Both the position numbers and the translations under genes were made by a program. The notes beneath the pieces are model-generated. The model saw only the letters and a program-made list of their open reading frames with translations. It searched no databases and had not been told where the DNA came from. This document shows positions 11,756 to 22,183 of a stretch of DNA of 64,000 bases, piece by piece. This DNA is from Glaciozyma antarctica PI12 (taxonomy: Eukaryota > Basidiomycota > Microbotryomycetes > Kriegeriales > Camptobasidiaceae): contig KZ627159.1 of assembly GCA_002917775.1 (NCBI GenBank), positions 204,010 through 268,009 on the forward strand, read 5' to 3'. Within the stretch, counting starts at the first letter, position 1; each line of letters starts with the position of its first letter.

Positions 11756-12773
11756 ATGCTGCAACAACCACGACTAGCTTCACTGGCCAAGCCTACAGAA
11801 GCCAACCGCTCGTCGACCTCCCTAATCACTCCAGCTCTCACAGCTCTCTCGGACCCACCAGTCCGGCAAGTTGACGCTCACCTCGTCGACTTCCTCACAG
11901 CAGAGGTACGCTCTCCCTCTCCCCGATCTACTCAAGCTAATCCTTGGATGACCAGGTCATTCGACTCATCATCGATTCCGAAGCCGCTTCTCGCTCTCGC
12001 CGCCTCGCACAGGAGAAGGAGATTGAGGCCTTGTTCGCCGCGTCCTCCCTCGCCTCTCAAGCCGCTGGACCCTCCACCCGCACCGTCCCTCCACCCGCAC
12101 CATCCGAAGAACAGACTGCAGCAGCGAGGGAAGAGGCGGACGAGGGTGTTCGGCGGAGGATCGACGACATGGGGTTCAAGGTTGGATGGGCTCTTGCGGA
12201 GCGGTTAGTCCCTTCTCGTAGCTGCTTTTGCTCCAGCTGACGCTCACTGAGTCGCAGACTAGTCCGGGATCGTCAACGCTTTCCCACCACCTCCACTCCC
12301 ATGAACACCTCATCCGCCGCCGGCGCACCCGTTCCTCCTCCCGACGCACTCGAGGCCGTCAAGTTCATCTGCAAGGACATCTGGATCGCTCTCTACGACA
12401 AGCAGATTGACAACCTCCGCACAAACCATCGGGGGGTGTACGTGTTGCTGGACAACTCGTTCAAGCCGCTCAGTCGCGTGAGCGCGTGAGCGGGACGACA
12501 CGGAGGTCGCGCGGAGAGTCAAGTTCGTGAGTCGCTCGCCGGCTTTGGGTGTCGATCGAACTGATTGTTCGACGAGCAGTTCCTGGCGCTGCCGGCAGGG
12601 GTTATTCGGGGAGCACTGGCGACGTTGGGCATTTCGTGCACCGTCTCTCCCGAGTCGCCGCTGTTACCGCAAAGTGCATCTTCGTTCGCTCTCTCGAAGT
12701 GCACGCAAGCTGATCCTCGAACACTCTCACAGCCTCGTTTCAGATCAAGACCGTCAAGCCTGGAGCTATCTAA
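11756..12773 (+). CDS. TRS33: TRAPP complex subunit Trs33/TRAPPC6, with a one-base frame break
   Basis: Small Bet3-fold subunit of the TRAPP tethering complex at the Golgi. Exons 11756-11905, 11956-12203, 12258-12526, 12580-12673 and 12733-12773. The family reads clearly: MGFKVGWALAERL, then FICKDIWIALYDKQIDNLRT, NHRGVYVLLDNSFKPLSR, FLALPAGVIRGALATLGI, and the end SFQIKTVKPGAI. In the third exon the frame stops at a TGA (12487-12489), while the expected helix (RERDDTEVARRVKF) continues in the next frame up to a GTGAGT donor at 12527. One extra base somewhere in 12478-12489, where an 8-mer GCGTGAGC is duplicated, explains it; corrected length is about 266 residues (yeast 268). Alternatively a 102-nt intron (12478-12579) joins in frame but drops that helix. 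Confidence 0.88.
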
Positions 12774-13821
12774 CTCGAGCTGCATTTCAAGATTGTTGTT
12801 CGTTTTCATCTTGAGGACCTCCCCTCGCTCCCTGCTCTTGTCGCTTGAGCTTCCGCTTGAATTCCTGCTCGAGTCTGAATTCCTACTCAAGCTCTCGCTT
12901 CTCCCTCCACTTCTCCCTCTGCTCTCATCTGCTCGGAAATCAAAGTCTCGCTCTCGACACCTTCTCCCCCTTCTCCTGCGCTCCACCTCTCCCACAGCCA
13001 CAGTCAGATCCGGTGCTCTCAGCTGCTCTTAGCAACCCTATACTTCGCAAGAAGAATGACCCGCCGAAGTCGCCAAAGCTCTCTCTTCTCTCAGTCTCTC
13101 GTCTTCGAAGTTCGCAGCTCGATGTGAAAAGAAAGAAGTCTTGTTCATTACGAATGTGCACCAGCACTATCTATCAGAATCATAACCGGGACTATCGGGT
13201 GTCTCCACCACGCCCTAGAAAACGATAGCGAAAAGGCGGTACTCAAGTCCTTCTTCGCCTCTTTAATGGCGGCCAACGCCTGGAGTGTAAGGCAAGGAGG
13301 CCGAGATAAGATAGAGGCGGGTATGGTTGTCGAAGAGGAGAACAGCGTACGCGCTCGTGCCGTGCGAAGTAAAGGTGCGTCCACGCGCTGGGAGAGCGAC
13401 GATACCCTCAAGTCGACCGGCACGAGCGCGCAAGATGTCGGAAACGGAATGGAAGAATGTAGAGTGAGCGGGTATGCAGTTACCCCGACCGCAACGCGCG
13501 GAGGCTACGACTTAGCTCAGTCTCGTTGCTCTTGGCTCCCATATTGACCCCTCACCCGAATAGACAGCCATCATCCCGAACTCAATCAATGAATGAAGGA
13601 GGACGTTGTGGAGAGGGTCTAGGGAGGGGCTTCGATGGGTCCGGATAGGATGGAGGGAGGGGGAAGGAGGGAGGTTGAAACCGAAACGGGGATGAGAAAG
13701 AGAGAAAAAGGACGACCCGGAAGTGATGCGGCGCCGAGAGACAGCAAGGTCGTCGAAGCACATTCGGGACGTCGTATATCAAACAACAACAACGCACGGC
13801 GAGGAAGAGGAGCGCTCTCGC
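12774..13821. other. 1-kb convergent intergenic region with no confident gene
   Basis: It lies between the 3' ends of TRS33 (+) and the RRN11-like gene (-). The left half is pyrimidine-rich. An ATG-initiated frame of 93 codons exists at 13266-13547 (+), but it has no family resemblance, repeats or splice support. I cannot assign a function. Confidence 0.4.
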
Positions 13822-14928
13822 TCAAGGAGAGGCAGAGCGCGACATCGACCGTTCCTCCGATTCTGCTCGAAGCTTTGGTGCGCCAGGTTCAAGCTGCGAC
13901 AAGCTTCAGTGAGAGCCTGCCTAACGAGGAAGTGGGAGGAGAACGTACGAGAGCCAGCCACCGAGCACCTTCGCCTCGAGAAAGCTCGTCGTTCTTGAGC
14001 TCCAGCCGCGCTGCTCGTCGAAAGTGCTCCGACGCTCGAGAGAAAAGATTTGGCGAGTTCAAAGCGGCAGCTCGAAAGAGGGTGCGGAGATCGTCATCTG
14101 GGAAAGAGCGGTGTCAGCCCAGAGGCTTGGTGAGAAGAAAGGACGGACGAACTATCATTCGAAGGATTGCTGGCCTTCCTCTTCTTCGACCGCCGAGCTG
14201 CCATCGTCGCACGCTTGACGTCCTTTTCCGAATCCGAGGAGTCGAAGGATGAACGAGATATCGAACGCTTCGGTCGTCGAGGGGACGAAGAGAACGAGTC
14301 GGAGGAAGAGTCGGGAGGGGCGGGCTGGGAGAGGTAGAGTGCGAGCTGGCCAGCAAGGACGTTGAGGGAGATCGAGTCGTGGTAGGGATGGGAAGGAAGG
14401 AAGCTGTGCAAGGCGAAAGTCAGGACATGGTGGTAGGAGGAAGAGAGGGAGAGGGCGGAAAAAAATTCTGACCAGTACTCACGATTCGAGCTCCTCGAGG
14501 GCGTATCGAGGGCGCCCGGCAACAGCAAGGCTGAGGGAGTACTCGAGGAACTTGTCCACCTTGTCCACCTTGCCCTCCTGGCACCGGTTGAGCCACTCCG
14601 CCTTCCTCCCAAAGCGCCATTGCTCCTCCTCCTCTCCCTCGAGTTCGTCCTCCCGCGTTCGTTCCAGCACCTTCGCCCCGACCTTCCAGAGCGCCGCAAA
14701 GTCGACCTCCTTGCACTGCGCCAAGATGCGGAAAGCACGGAGCTCACGGCGCGAGTTGTCGTATGAAGAGGGGAGGGAGAGGAGATGGCGGAGGACGTCG
14801 TGTAGGCGGAGGACGAGAGCGTGGCGCTGAGAGAAGCTGGCCTGCAAAGTACTGGTAGAGACTCCTGCAGCAGGGGGGCCATACGGCGGTCGAGTGACTG
14901 AGCTGAGGAGAGGCGAGTCCGGCAGCAT
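13822..14928 (-). CDS. RRN11: RRN11/TAF1A-like RNA polymerase I factor
   Basis: Probable subunit of the RNA polymerase I core factor, which recruits the polymerase to rDNA promoters. Exons 14928-14483, 14403-14153, 14097-13949 and 13893-13822 sum to an exact open frame of 305 residues. The best family segment is about residues 50-150: RRELRAFRILAQCKEVDFAA and LW followed by an acidic loop, then VDKFLEYSLSLAVAGRPRYA and SFLPSHPYHDSISLNVLAGQ, the TPR-like pattern of the Rrn11 family (row of helices, YPY/HPYHD, then a tyrosine-leucine helix). Residues 170-215 are serine-rich with a KKRK basic cluster. The assignment rests on remembered consensus, and the protein is shorter than yeast Rrn11 (507), so it is tentative. 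The start is 68 bp from the neighbouring F-box start. Confidence 0.6.
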
Positions 14929-14996
14929 GGTCGTCGAAGGGGAAGATCAGCGCGCGAGCGATTCGCTCCTCGCCCTCCCGACCCACCTCCTCCTAT
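14929..14996. promoter_or_regulatory. 68-bp gap between divergent starts (RRN11-like / F-box copy 1)
   Basis: Divergent ATGs are 68 bp apart. If the F-box copy is a pseudogene, the region mainly serves the RRN11-like gene. Confidence 0.4.
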
Positions 14997-16128
14997 ATGT
15001 CCGCCCCGTCCGACCTCCTCTCGCTCCCCCCGACCAGCCAGAGAACTACTCCGCTCCCAACTCTCCCCTACTCCGTTCTACTCCGAATCTTCGAGCTTGC
15101 AGCGTGGGAACTCGGGAAGAAAGTCGGTGGGGAGCTCGTGCACTGGAGGACGACTGGTGGCAAGGACCTCCTCGCACTCGCCCTAGTCTGCCGACCTTGG
15201 GTACTGCCGGCGCAGAAGATTCTCTTCCGATCGATCCAGGTCGTTGGCTCCTCGAAGGCGCTTCGCTTCCTTCGCACGGCCGAGGACCGACCCGACCTCG
15301 TCGAGGCGACTCGCGCCTTGTCCATCGCCTTGGACGACGAACAACTATGTGGTCAGGCCGCATCGAGTGATCGATTTGGGCAAGCGAGCACCTCCACCGA
15401 TTTGGTGGGCGTCGTCGAGAAGTGTCGCTCGCTCCGGCACCTCGACATCCCTTCCCTTCACCCTTACGCCCGAGACGCCCTTCTCTCCACCCTCACCTCT
15501 ATACCCCTCATTTCGCTGGTGGCTGGGAGGTACGGGGGCCCGACTTGGGGCCAATCGTTTTACCAGGTGACGACGGATCTCTCGGTACTCGTCCTTTCAT
15601 CATTTCAGCATCTCGAGGTCGGTACCATGTCGCAGGCGCCTACAACCTCGTCCAACGGTCTTATCCTCCTCTTCACCTCCTTTCCCACAACATCACTCGT
15701 CTTTACCTCAACGTCGTCATTCCAGACCATTACTACAACTCCCTCTGGTTCGAGCAACTCCTCCCTCACTTCGAACGACTCGAGCGGCTCTCCCTCGGTT
15801 CCTGCGAATTTACCCCCGACATCTTGCGCCATCTCCCGCCTTCGCTTCGATACCTGGCCCTCAAGTCTGGCGCGGAGGACATCTACAGCCAGCTGGACGG
15901 CCTGCTCTCGGCGGCGACCGACATGAGCCTCGATATCGCAATCGAGTATTTTCGCTACGATTGCGGATTGTGGACGGACATCTGGATATGCAGGAGCTGG
16001 TCGAGGAGCTGGAAAGAGTGCTGGACGGGCGACGGATTCGGCATCTATTGGGGGAGGAGCTTCAGGGGCAGGGCGAGTTTTGGGATCTCGACAAGTACCT
16101 CGGACTCCCTCGTTCTCAGAGGTCGTAG
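14997..16128 (+). pseudogene. F-box protein, tandem copy 1, frame-broken and shortened
   Basis: The intact N-terminus has an F-box: PLPTLPYSVLLRIFELAAWE then LALVCRPWVLPAQKILF. It is clearly paralogous to the gene at 16865-18170 (shared GGELVHWRTT, TRALSI, WFEQLLP.FERL, FRYDCG). The coding frame changes near 15622, right after the codons for HLE, and again near 15970 after YDCG; each change needs one missing base or two extra bases. No intron fits. Relative to copy 2 it also lacks about 70 residues between VIPDHYYN and LWFEQLLP. The last frame ends DKYLGLPRSQRS then TAG. F-box proteins are substrate adaptors of SCF ubiquitin ligases; this copy is probably decaying, though base errors could account for the two frame changes (not for the missing segment). 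Confidence 0.7.
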
Positions 16129-16864
16129 CTGACACGCTTTTCTACTCAGCCCACCTCTCGAAAGGAAGGACGTCCTCTCGAGAGGAGGGCACCTACTCGG
16201 AGGATTCCCATTATTCGGATTAGGGGGATTGCTTTGACGGATTCGCGCTCGGAAACATGACGGACTGGGGCTGGCAAAGGACGTTCGTAGTGTGCTGTAA
16301 TCAGTCGTGTTAAGGAGAGTCTTCAGCTGTCCACTGCCGAGTGCTCGTCCGCCAGTCTGCCAGAGGATCTGGAAGCTCGGGAGCGAGAGGTTTGGTGGAT
16401 TATTCGCGCGACTCAGAGCACGGAGCCCGCACCGCAGTAGCTCTCTGCTGGCTCTTTCACCACTTGCCTAGCAGATCGCGCCTTGTAAAGCGGTGGAGAA
16501 AGGTCAGCAAGGGCGAGGACGAGCGCCGATTTCGCCGAAGTCGCGGCTGTCCTCCACGAGGTCTTTCTCCTCCCGACCACCGCACCGCCGAGCTACAGCT
16601 TGGAAACCGCTCGCGCAACTACAACGTTCGTGCCAGGGCAGCACCGCTCCCGCCCACGGTGCTCGCGTCCCTCGCGAAGCTGTAGACCGCACGCTGACTC
16701 CTTCCTTCGTCTCCCCAGCTAGGTCGTCGTTGCTACAGATTGCGCCGGACAGCTCCTATCAGTACCTGTACACGACCTTTGTGAGTAGGCGCCGTCTCCT
16801 CCCCTCCCCACCTCTCCTCAGGCAGCAGCTGACTCCAACGTCCCAGGCCATCTCCTCTCCTCCG
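16129..16864. other. Intergenic: leader of F-box copy 2
   Basis: No gene seen. A probable 5'-UTR intron at 16781-16846 (GTGAGT donor, CTGAC branch, CCCAG acceptor) precedes the ATG at 16865. Confidence 0.45.
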
Positions 16865-18170
16865 ATGCTCCCGCGACCCTCCACCTCTCCCGGCTCTCAG
16901 ACCTTGCGCCCACTTCCGACTCTCCCCTACGACATCCTCTTTCGAATCTTTCAGCTGGCGGCGCTAGAAGGCGGGAGTCGAGTTGGAGGAGAGCTCGTTC
17001 ATTGGCGGACGACAGACGGAGCCGACGTTCGTGCGCTTGCGCTGGTCTGCCGAGCGTGGAGGCTGCCTGCTCAGAAGTCCGTCTTTCGATCGGTCTTGAT
17101 TAAGGGGTTTCTCATGGCGGCTTGCTTCCTGCGCACGGCGAAGAGTCGTCCCGACCTTGTTGCTGGGACTCGCGCGCTGTCGATTGGTCTTACGCCTGAG
17201 CAGTTTTGCGGGAAGGAGACGGGCGCACAGGCTCATGGAGTCGACTACTTGGGCCGGGCGAGCTCCTCCATGTACCTGGTCCACGTCGTGCAGGAATGCC
17301 CTTCCCTACATCATCTCCACCTCGAACCTCTTCACAACCAAGTCCGAACCGCCCTCCTTTCTACCATTCTCTCCAAGCCGCTGGAATCCCTCGTCATATC
17401 CCCTCGAACCTTTCAGAGCTGGAGAACCGACCTCTACCCTCGGCGACCTCGCTACCCTCGTCCTCCCCTCCCTCCGCAACCTCGAGCTCGACTACTGGAT
17501 GAAGGACCAGTATACCCGCTTCAACTACCACTATCCTCCCCTTAACCTCCCCACTACCCGAATCACCCGCCTCTTCCTCAAAATCACCGTCCCAAATCAC
17601 CATCTCTCCGCACTCATTGCCGCCGTCGGCCCTACGCTCGAGGAGGCGGGCGTGTATCTCGAGCCGACTTATGACGCGGAACCGCACACACGCCCCGATC
17701 CGATGGAGTCGCGCCGAGCCTGGTCATCAAACTTCAAGACCCTTCGCGAGCTCCAGCTCTTCACCAACAGTGGGAAGGAGACCCAGTCGATATGGTTCGA
17801 GCAACTCCTGCCTCAGTTCGAGCGGCTAGACAGACTTGCCTTCGGCCCTTGCGAAGTCACTCCCGACGTCTTTCGGTACTTACCTCCGACCCTTCGACAT
17901 CTCGTCCTCAGGGAGTGCGACGACGAACCGTACCAAGTTTTCGAAGGCCTCATCGCCTCAGCGCGGGATGCGGCTGTGAAGATCGAGTTGGAGGGTTTTC
18001 GCTATGATTGTGGACCCGGAGCGGCGGGCGAGTCGATCGACGAACTCGCCGTCGTCTTCGCAGAGCGGGGTGTTGGATTTACTGCGGTGCAGGAGCTCGG
18101 GAAGTACGAGTCCTTCTGGCTTCATGGACACTGGTGCGCCATTCACAGCTTTCTCGTCGGAGGTTGCTGA
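16865..18170 (+). CDS. F-box protein, tandem copy 2 (one frame break)
   Basis: Single-exon F-box protein of about 434 residues. The F-box is at residues 18-60 (PLPTLPYDILFRIFQLAALE, then LALVCRAWRLPAQKSVF), followed by leucine-rich, poorly conserved repeats (LVLPSLRNLELDYW, ITRLFLKITV, WFEQLLPQFERLDRL, YLPPTLRHLVL). It probably acts as a substrate receptor of an SCF ubiquitin ligase; the target cannot be inferred. The frame shifts by one base between about 17395 and 17430 (one extra base), after SLVI and before TLGDLATLVL; both sides align to copy 1, so the break is not the gene end. It is either a consensus error or early decay. The neighbouring copy 1 is more damaged. Confidence 0.7.
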
Positions 18171-18628
18171 CGTCTTGCTAGATTGAGGAGGGTTGTGAGC
18201 GAGGGAGAGCGCGCTGTAGGGCGAGGTGGGGACTTCAACTCGGGCGGTAGTTTCGGAGAGCCTGTCTCCTTGGAATGGCTTTGCTGTACATAGCTGCTGT
18301 GTTCAGCCAAACTGTGGATAGCTCAGGAGATGCGAGAGATCGTGGAAGAAGCGAAAGAACTGGCCACAGGCTGTGACTGCAAAATTCAACGAGACGCGCT
18401 CAGCGAAGGCAAGGTCAGGGTGAGAGGAGAGGAAGGCTCATCTTCTCCAGCTCTCTCCAAGAAAAGGTGAGCAAACTTAGACTACGCCCAGCTGCTCGAA
18501 CCAGCAGAATTGCCAGAGCTGACCTCCTCCTTGCACAGCTACAGCGAACTCGGCACCTCCTCTCCACTCTCCTTCTCCGACTCTCCCTCTCCAGCTCGCA
18601 CACAGCGTCAAGAGCGCACGTCCCACCG
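18171..18628. other. Intergenic: UTP12 leader
   Basis: No gene seen. A likely 5'-UTR intron runs from a GTGAGC donor at 18467 to a TTGCACAG acceptor near 18538, with a GCTGAC branch site. Confidence 0.4.
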
Positions 18629-21600
18629 ATGGTCAAATCCTACCTCCGCCACGGCCCAACAGAGTCCTTTGGCGTCGTCGCTTCCTCGAGCTCCAACTCT
18701 CTCTTCGACGGCCGGCGGGCGTACGTTCCAGCTCTCGAGGATGTGCTCGTGTGGGACGTGAAGAAGGGCGAGCAGGTGCGCTAGCTCCTATTAACCCACT
18801 CCTCTCAAGCTAATACAACTCCCGAACCAGACCGCCATGTGGCACGAAACCGGCCTGCGCTCCCTCGTTACCTGCCTCGCTCGTTCTCCCGTCGACTGGG
18901 ACGCCTTCGCAGTGGGCTACGCCGACGGTTCTATCCGCATCTGGTCGGCCGCCACCAAGGAGGTCACCGTCACGTTCAACGGGCACAAGAGCGCCATTAG
19001 CGCACTCGCCTGGGACGCGGATGGAACGAGGCTCGCGTCGGGCTCCAAGGATACCGATATCATCGTCTGGGACGTTGTGGGAGAGGTGGGAATGTTCCGG
19101 TTGAGGGGTCATCGGGATCAGATCACGGGATTGGCGTTCATCTCGGCGCAAAGGGAGGGAGAGGACGACGAGGCGACGACGTCGAGCGAGACGAAGACTC
19201 CTGGAACCCACCTGCTCTCCTCGTCCAAGGACACGTTCATCAAGCTGTTCAGCCTTTCGACTCAGCACTGCGTTGAGACGGTCGTTGGACATCGCGGGGA
19301 GGCTTGGTCGTTCGCGTACGATCGGGACAGCGGAGTCCTCATCAGCGGCGGAGGAGAGGGAGAAGTCAAGTGCTGGAGGGTCGACAGCGAGGTTCTTACG
19401 AAGGGCGTCATCACCGAGGCGAACGGCAAGCTTCGACGAGCGATCCGACCTATCGCCGCCCTCTCCCTCCCCTCGACTTCGCACACCCACAACATCACCC
19501 AGATCACTCTCCACCCAACTCTCCCAGTTCTCGCAGTGCATTCGGGCGAAAAGACGATCGATGTCTTCAGGCTTAGGACGGAGGAGGAGCTGAGGAAGAA
19601 GATGGCGAGGAGGAGGCGCAGGGAGAGGGAGAAGAAGAAGGAGAAGGACGGCAAGGGCAAGGGCAAGGAGGTCGAGGAAGTCGAGGAGGACGAGACGATG
19701 GAGGAGGTGGACGGAGAGATCGAGTGGCGGGATCGGTTGGCGGTTTGGTCGGTCGTGCGAGCAACTGGCAAGGTCAAAAGCTTCGCCTTCGCGCCCGAGA
19801 CGGCCAAATCAAAGGGCGACGTTCAGGTGCGTGCTTTCTTCCTCATTGCAAGCTAAGCTGACGCCTTTATTACTCCAGATCCTCGCAGCGCTCGCGAACA
19901 ACTCCCTCGAAGTCTACACCCTCCCCCCTCCTCCCTCCTCGAAATCTCCCGCCGTCGAACCCATCCGCCTTTACACTCTCGACATCCCCGGCCATCGCTC
20001 AGACGTCCGCACTCTCTGCCTCTCCTCAGACGACGCCCTTCTCGCGAGTGCGAGCAGCGGAAGTCTCAAAATCTGGAACGTCAAGACGACCAAGTGCGTT
20101 CGAACGATGGAGTGCGGCTACGCCATCTGCAGCACCTTCCTTCCTGGAGATCGCCACGTAAGCTTGCTTCGTTCACGTTCGCTCGCTCGTTTTTAGCTAA
20201 CGACCCTGCGCGCAGATCGTCGTAGGCACCAAGTCGGGCGAACTCCTCCTCTACGGCCTGTTCTACTACTCTCTCCTCGAGACCTTCGCCGCGCACACTG
20301 GACCCATCTGGTCTCTCCACGTCCGGCCCGATGGCCGAGGACTCGTGACGGGAAGCGCGGACAAGGACATCAAGTTCTGGGACTTTGAGGTTCGGGAGCT
20401 CGAGCAGGAGGAGGGCGCCGAGGGACGCAAGGGCCAGGTCCTCACGATGGCGCACACGAAGACGCTCAAGATGACGGACGACGTCCTCGCCGTCAAGTAC
20501 AGCCCCGACGGCAAGCTCCTCGCTGTCTCGCTGCTCGATTCGACGGTCAAGGTCTTCTACACCGATACGCTCAAGTTCTTCCTTTCTCTCTACGGCCACA
20601 AGGTGCGTTCCTCGCTCGAAGTTCGTTAGCTTCATCTGACGAGTTCCGGCACAGCTCCCCGTCCTCTCCCTCGACATTTCCTCTGACTCGAAGCTCATCA
20701 TCACCTGCTCGGCCGACAAGAACATCAAGATCTGGGGACTCGACTTTGGAGATTGCCACCGCTCTCTCTTCGGACACGAGGAGAGCATCATGCAGGTCGC
20801 CTTCGAGCGAGGAACGCACTACTTCTGGAGCGTGAGCAAGGACAAGATGGTCAAGTACTGGGACGGAGACAAGGTGCGTGCTCTTGCGATACTTTCTCGC
20901 TCCTGAACAAGCGCTGATGTATGAGTGGACAGTTCGAGTGCATTCAGAAGCTCGATGGTCACCATGGCGAGATTTGGGCTCTTGCTGTCAGCAACCGAGG
21001 GAACTTTGTCGCGACCGGTTCGCACGACAAGTCCATTCGCCTATGGGAGAAGACCGACGAGCCTGTGCGTACCTGTCCCTCGCTCATTGTCTTTCAGCAC
21101 TGACTGACCTCGCTCCCAGCTCTTCCTCGAAGAAGAACGCGAACGCGAGCTTGAGGAGCTTTACTCCTCCAACGTCAACGCTCGTGCCGATCGCGACGAG
21201 CTCCGCGTCCTCCCCTCCGGCGAAGTCGACCCTTCCTCCGCCGCCCAAGCCGATTCGACCGAAGTTCACAAGTCGACGACCGAGACGCTCATGGCCGGCG
21301 AGCGGATCATGGAAGCTCTCGACGTGAGCGCCCAGGATCAAGAGCTGCAGAGGGCGTACCTCGAGTCGGGCGAGAAGGACGCTCCGCCGCCGAGGAACCC
21401 GCTGTTTTCGATGTATGGAGGTATTCGGGCCGCAGGAGTACGTCCTCAAGGTCGTTAGGACGATTCCGGCAGCGGCGCTGCACGATGCGTTGCTCGTGCT
21501 GCCGTTTGGCAAGGTTATTCAGCTTATCGAGCATCTCGATTTCTGGGCTCACAAGGTGCGTCTTCCGCGCTGCGACTTGAGTGAAGGAGGGAGCTGATGC

Positions 21601-21973
21601 GACGGCGATGCAGGAGTGGCAAATCACGTTGACCTCCCGAGTACTCTTCTTCCTCCTCCGAACGCACCACTCTCAGATCGTCGCCACTCGCGCGATGAGG
21701 AACACGATGGTCTCACTCCGTCTCCACCTTCGCGAAGCTCTCAAGCGCCAGAAGGTACGCCTCCTCCCTCCTCTCTGCGAACATCGCTCACGCTTTTCGC
21801 AGGACACGATCGGGTACAACCTCGCTGCGTTGCGCTACATCTCGCGCCAGCATGAGGCGGCTCGCGTGGCCGATTTCTATGAGCAGGACGGTGGGATGGT
21901 AGAGGAGGCTAAGGTGCGGGAGAAGATTGCGGAGGGTGTGAAGAAGAGGAAGAGGGCAGCATTGAGGTCGTAA
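18629..21973 (+). CDS. UTP12: U3 snoRNP WD-repeat protein Utp12/Dip2 (WDR3)
   Basis: Nucleolar protein of the UTP-B module of the small-subunit processome, needed for 18S rRNA processing. Exons 18629-18775, 18831-19826, 19879-20157, 20216-20602, 20655-20873, 20933-21064, 21120-21555, 21614-21754 and 21803-21973 give about 968 residues (yeast 943). It starts [17 protein letters not shown], followed by two beta-propellers with many WD units ([50 protein letters not shown]), and ends with the helical Utp12 domain ([39 protein letters not shown]). A basic/acidic low-complexity stretch sits near residues 300-345. Exon 21120-21555 is one base too long: the frame changes between 21411 and 21424, just before [11 protein letters not shown]. 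The gene is essential in yeast, so an extra base in the consensus is likelier than loss. Confidence 0.94.
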
Positions 21974-22183
21974 TCTACCCTCCGTTGGCTCTTTGTCGTG
22001 CGTAGAGAGAAGAGGCTCTTGACTTCGCTCGCGAAGAGATCGGATCAAAAGCATTGCGGCGTAACTAAAGAGGAGGGTAATAAAGGATGCAAGGATAAAC
22101 GAGTGTGGTGGTGGTGTGAACGGGTGGGTATGTAGCATGAAGGGTAATGATGAGTCGAAGGAACGACGCCGAGAGTAGAGGGA
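21974..22183. other. Convergent 3' intergenic, UTP12/BRCT gene
   Basis: 210 bp between two stop codons; only 3' UTRs and termination signals are expected. Confidence 0.4.

Noticed and set aside
12519-13001. Serine/arginine-rich minus-strand frame overlapping TRS33
   Set aside because: Composition-driven opposite-strand shadow of a pyrimidine-rich stretch, with no introns or motifs of its own.
13505-13535. tRNA-like A-box (TTAGCTCAG)
   Set aside because: No matching B-box or clover-leaf arms nearby.
15600-15640. Short intron explaining the F-box copy 1 frame change
   Set aside because: The only GT...AG interval there is 18 nt, far below the local minimum of about 45 nt.
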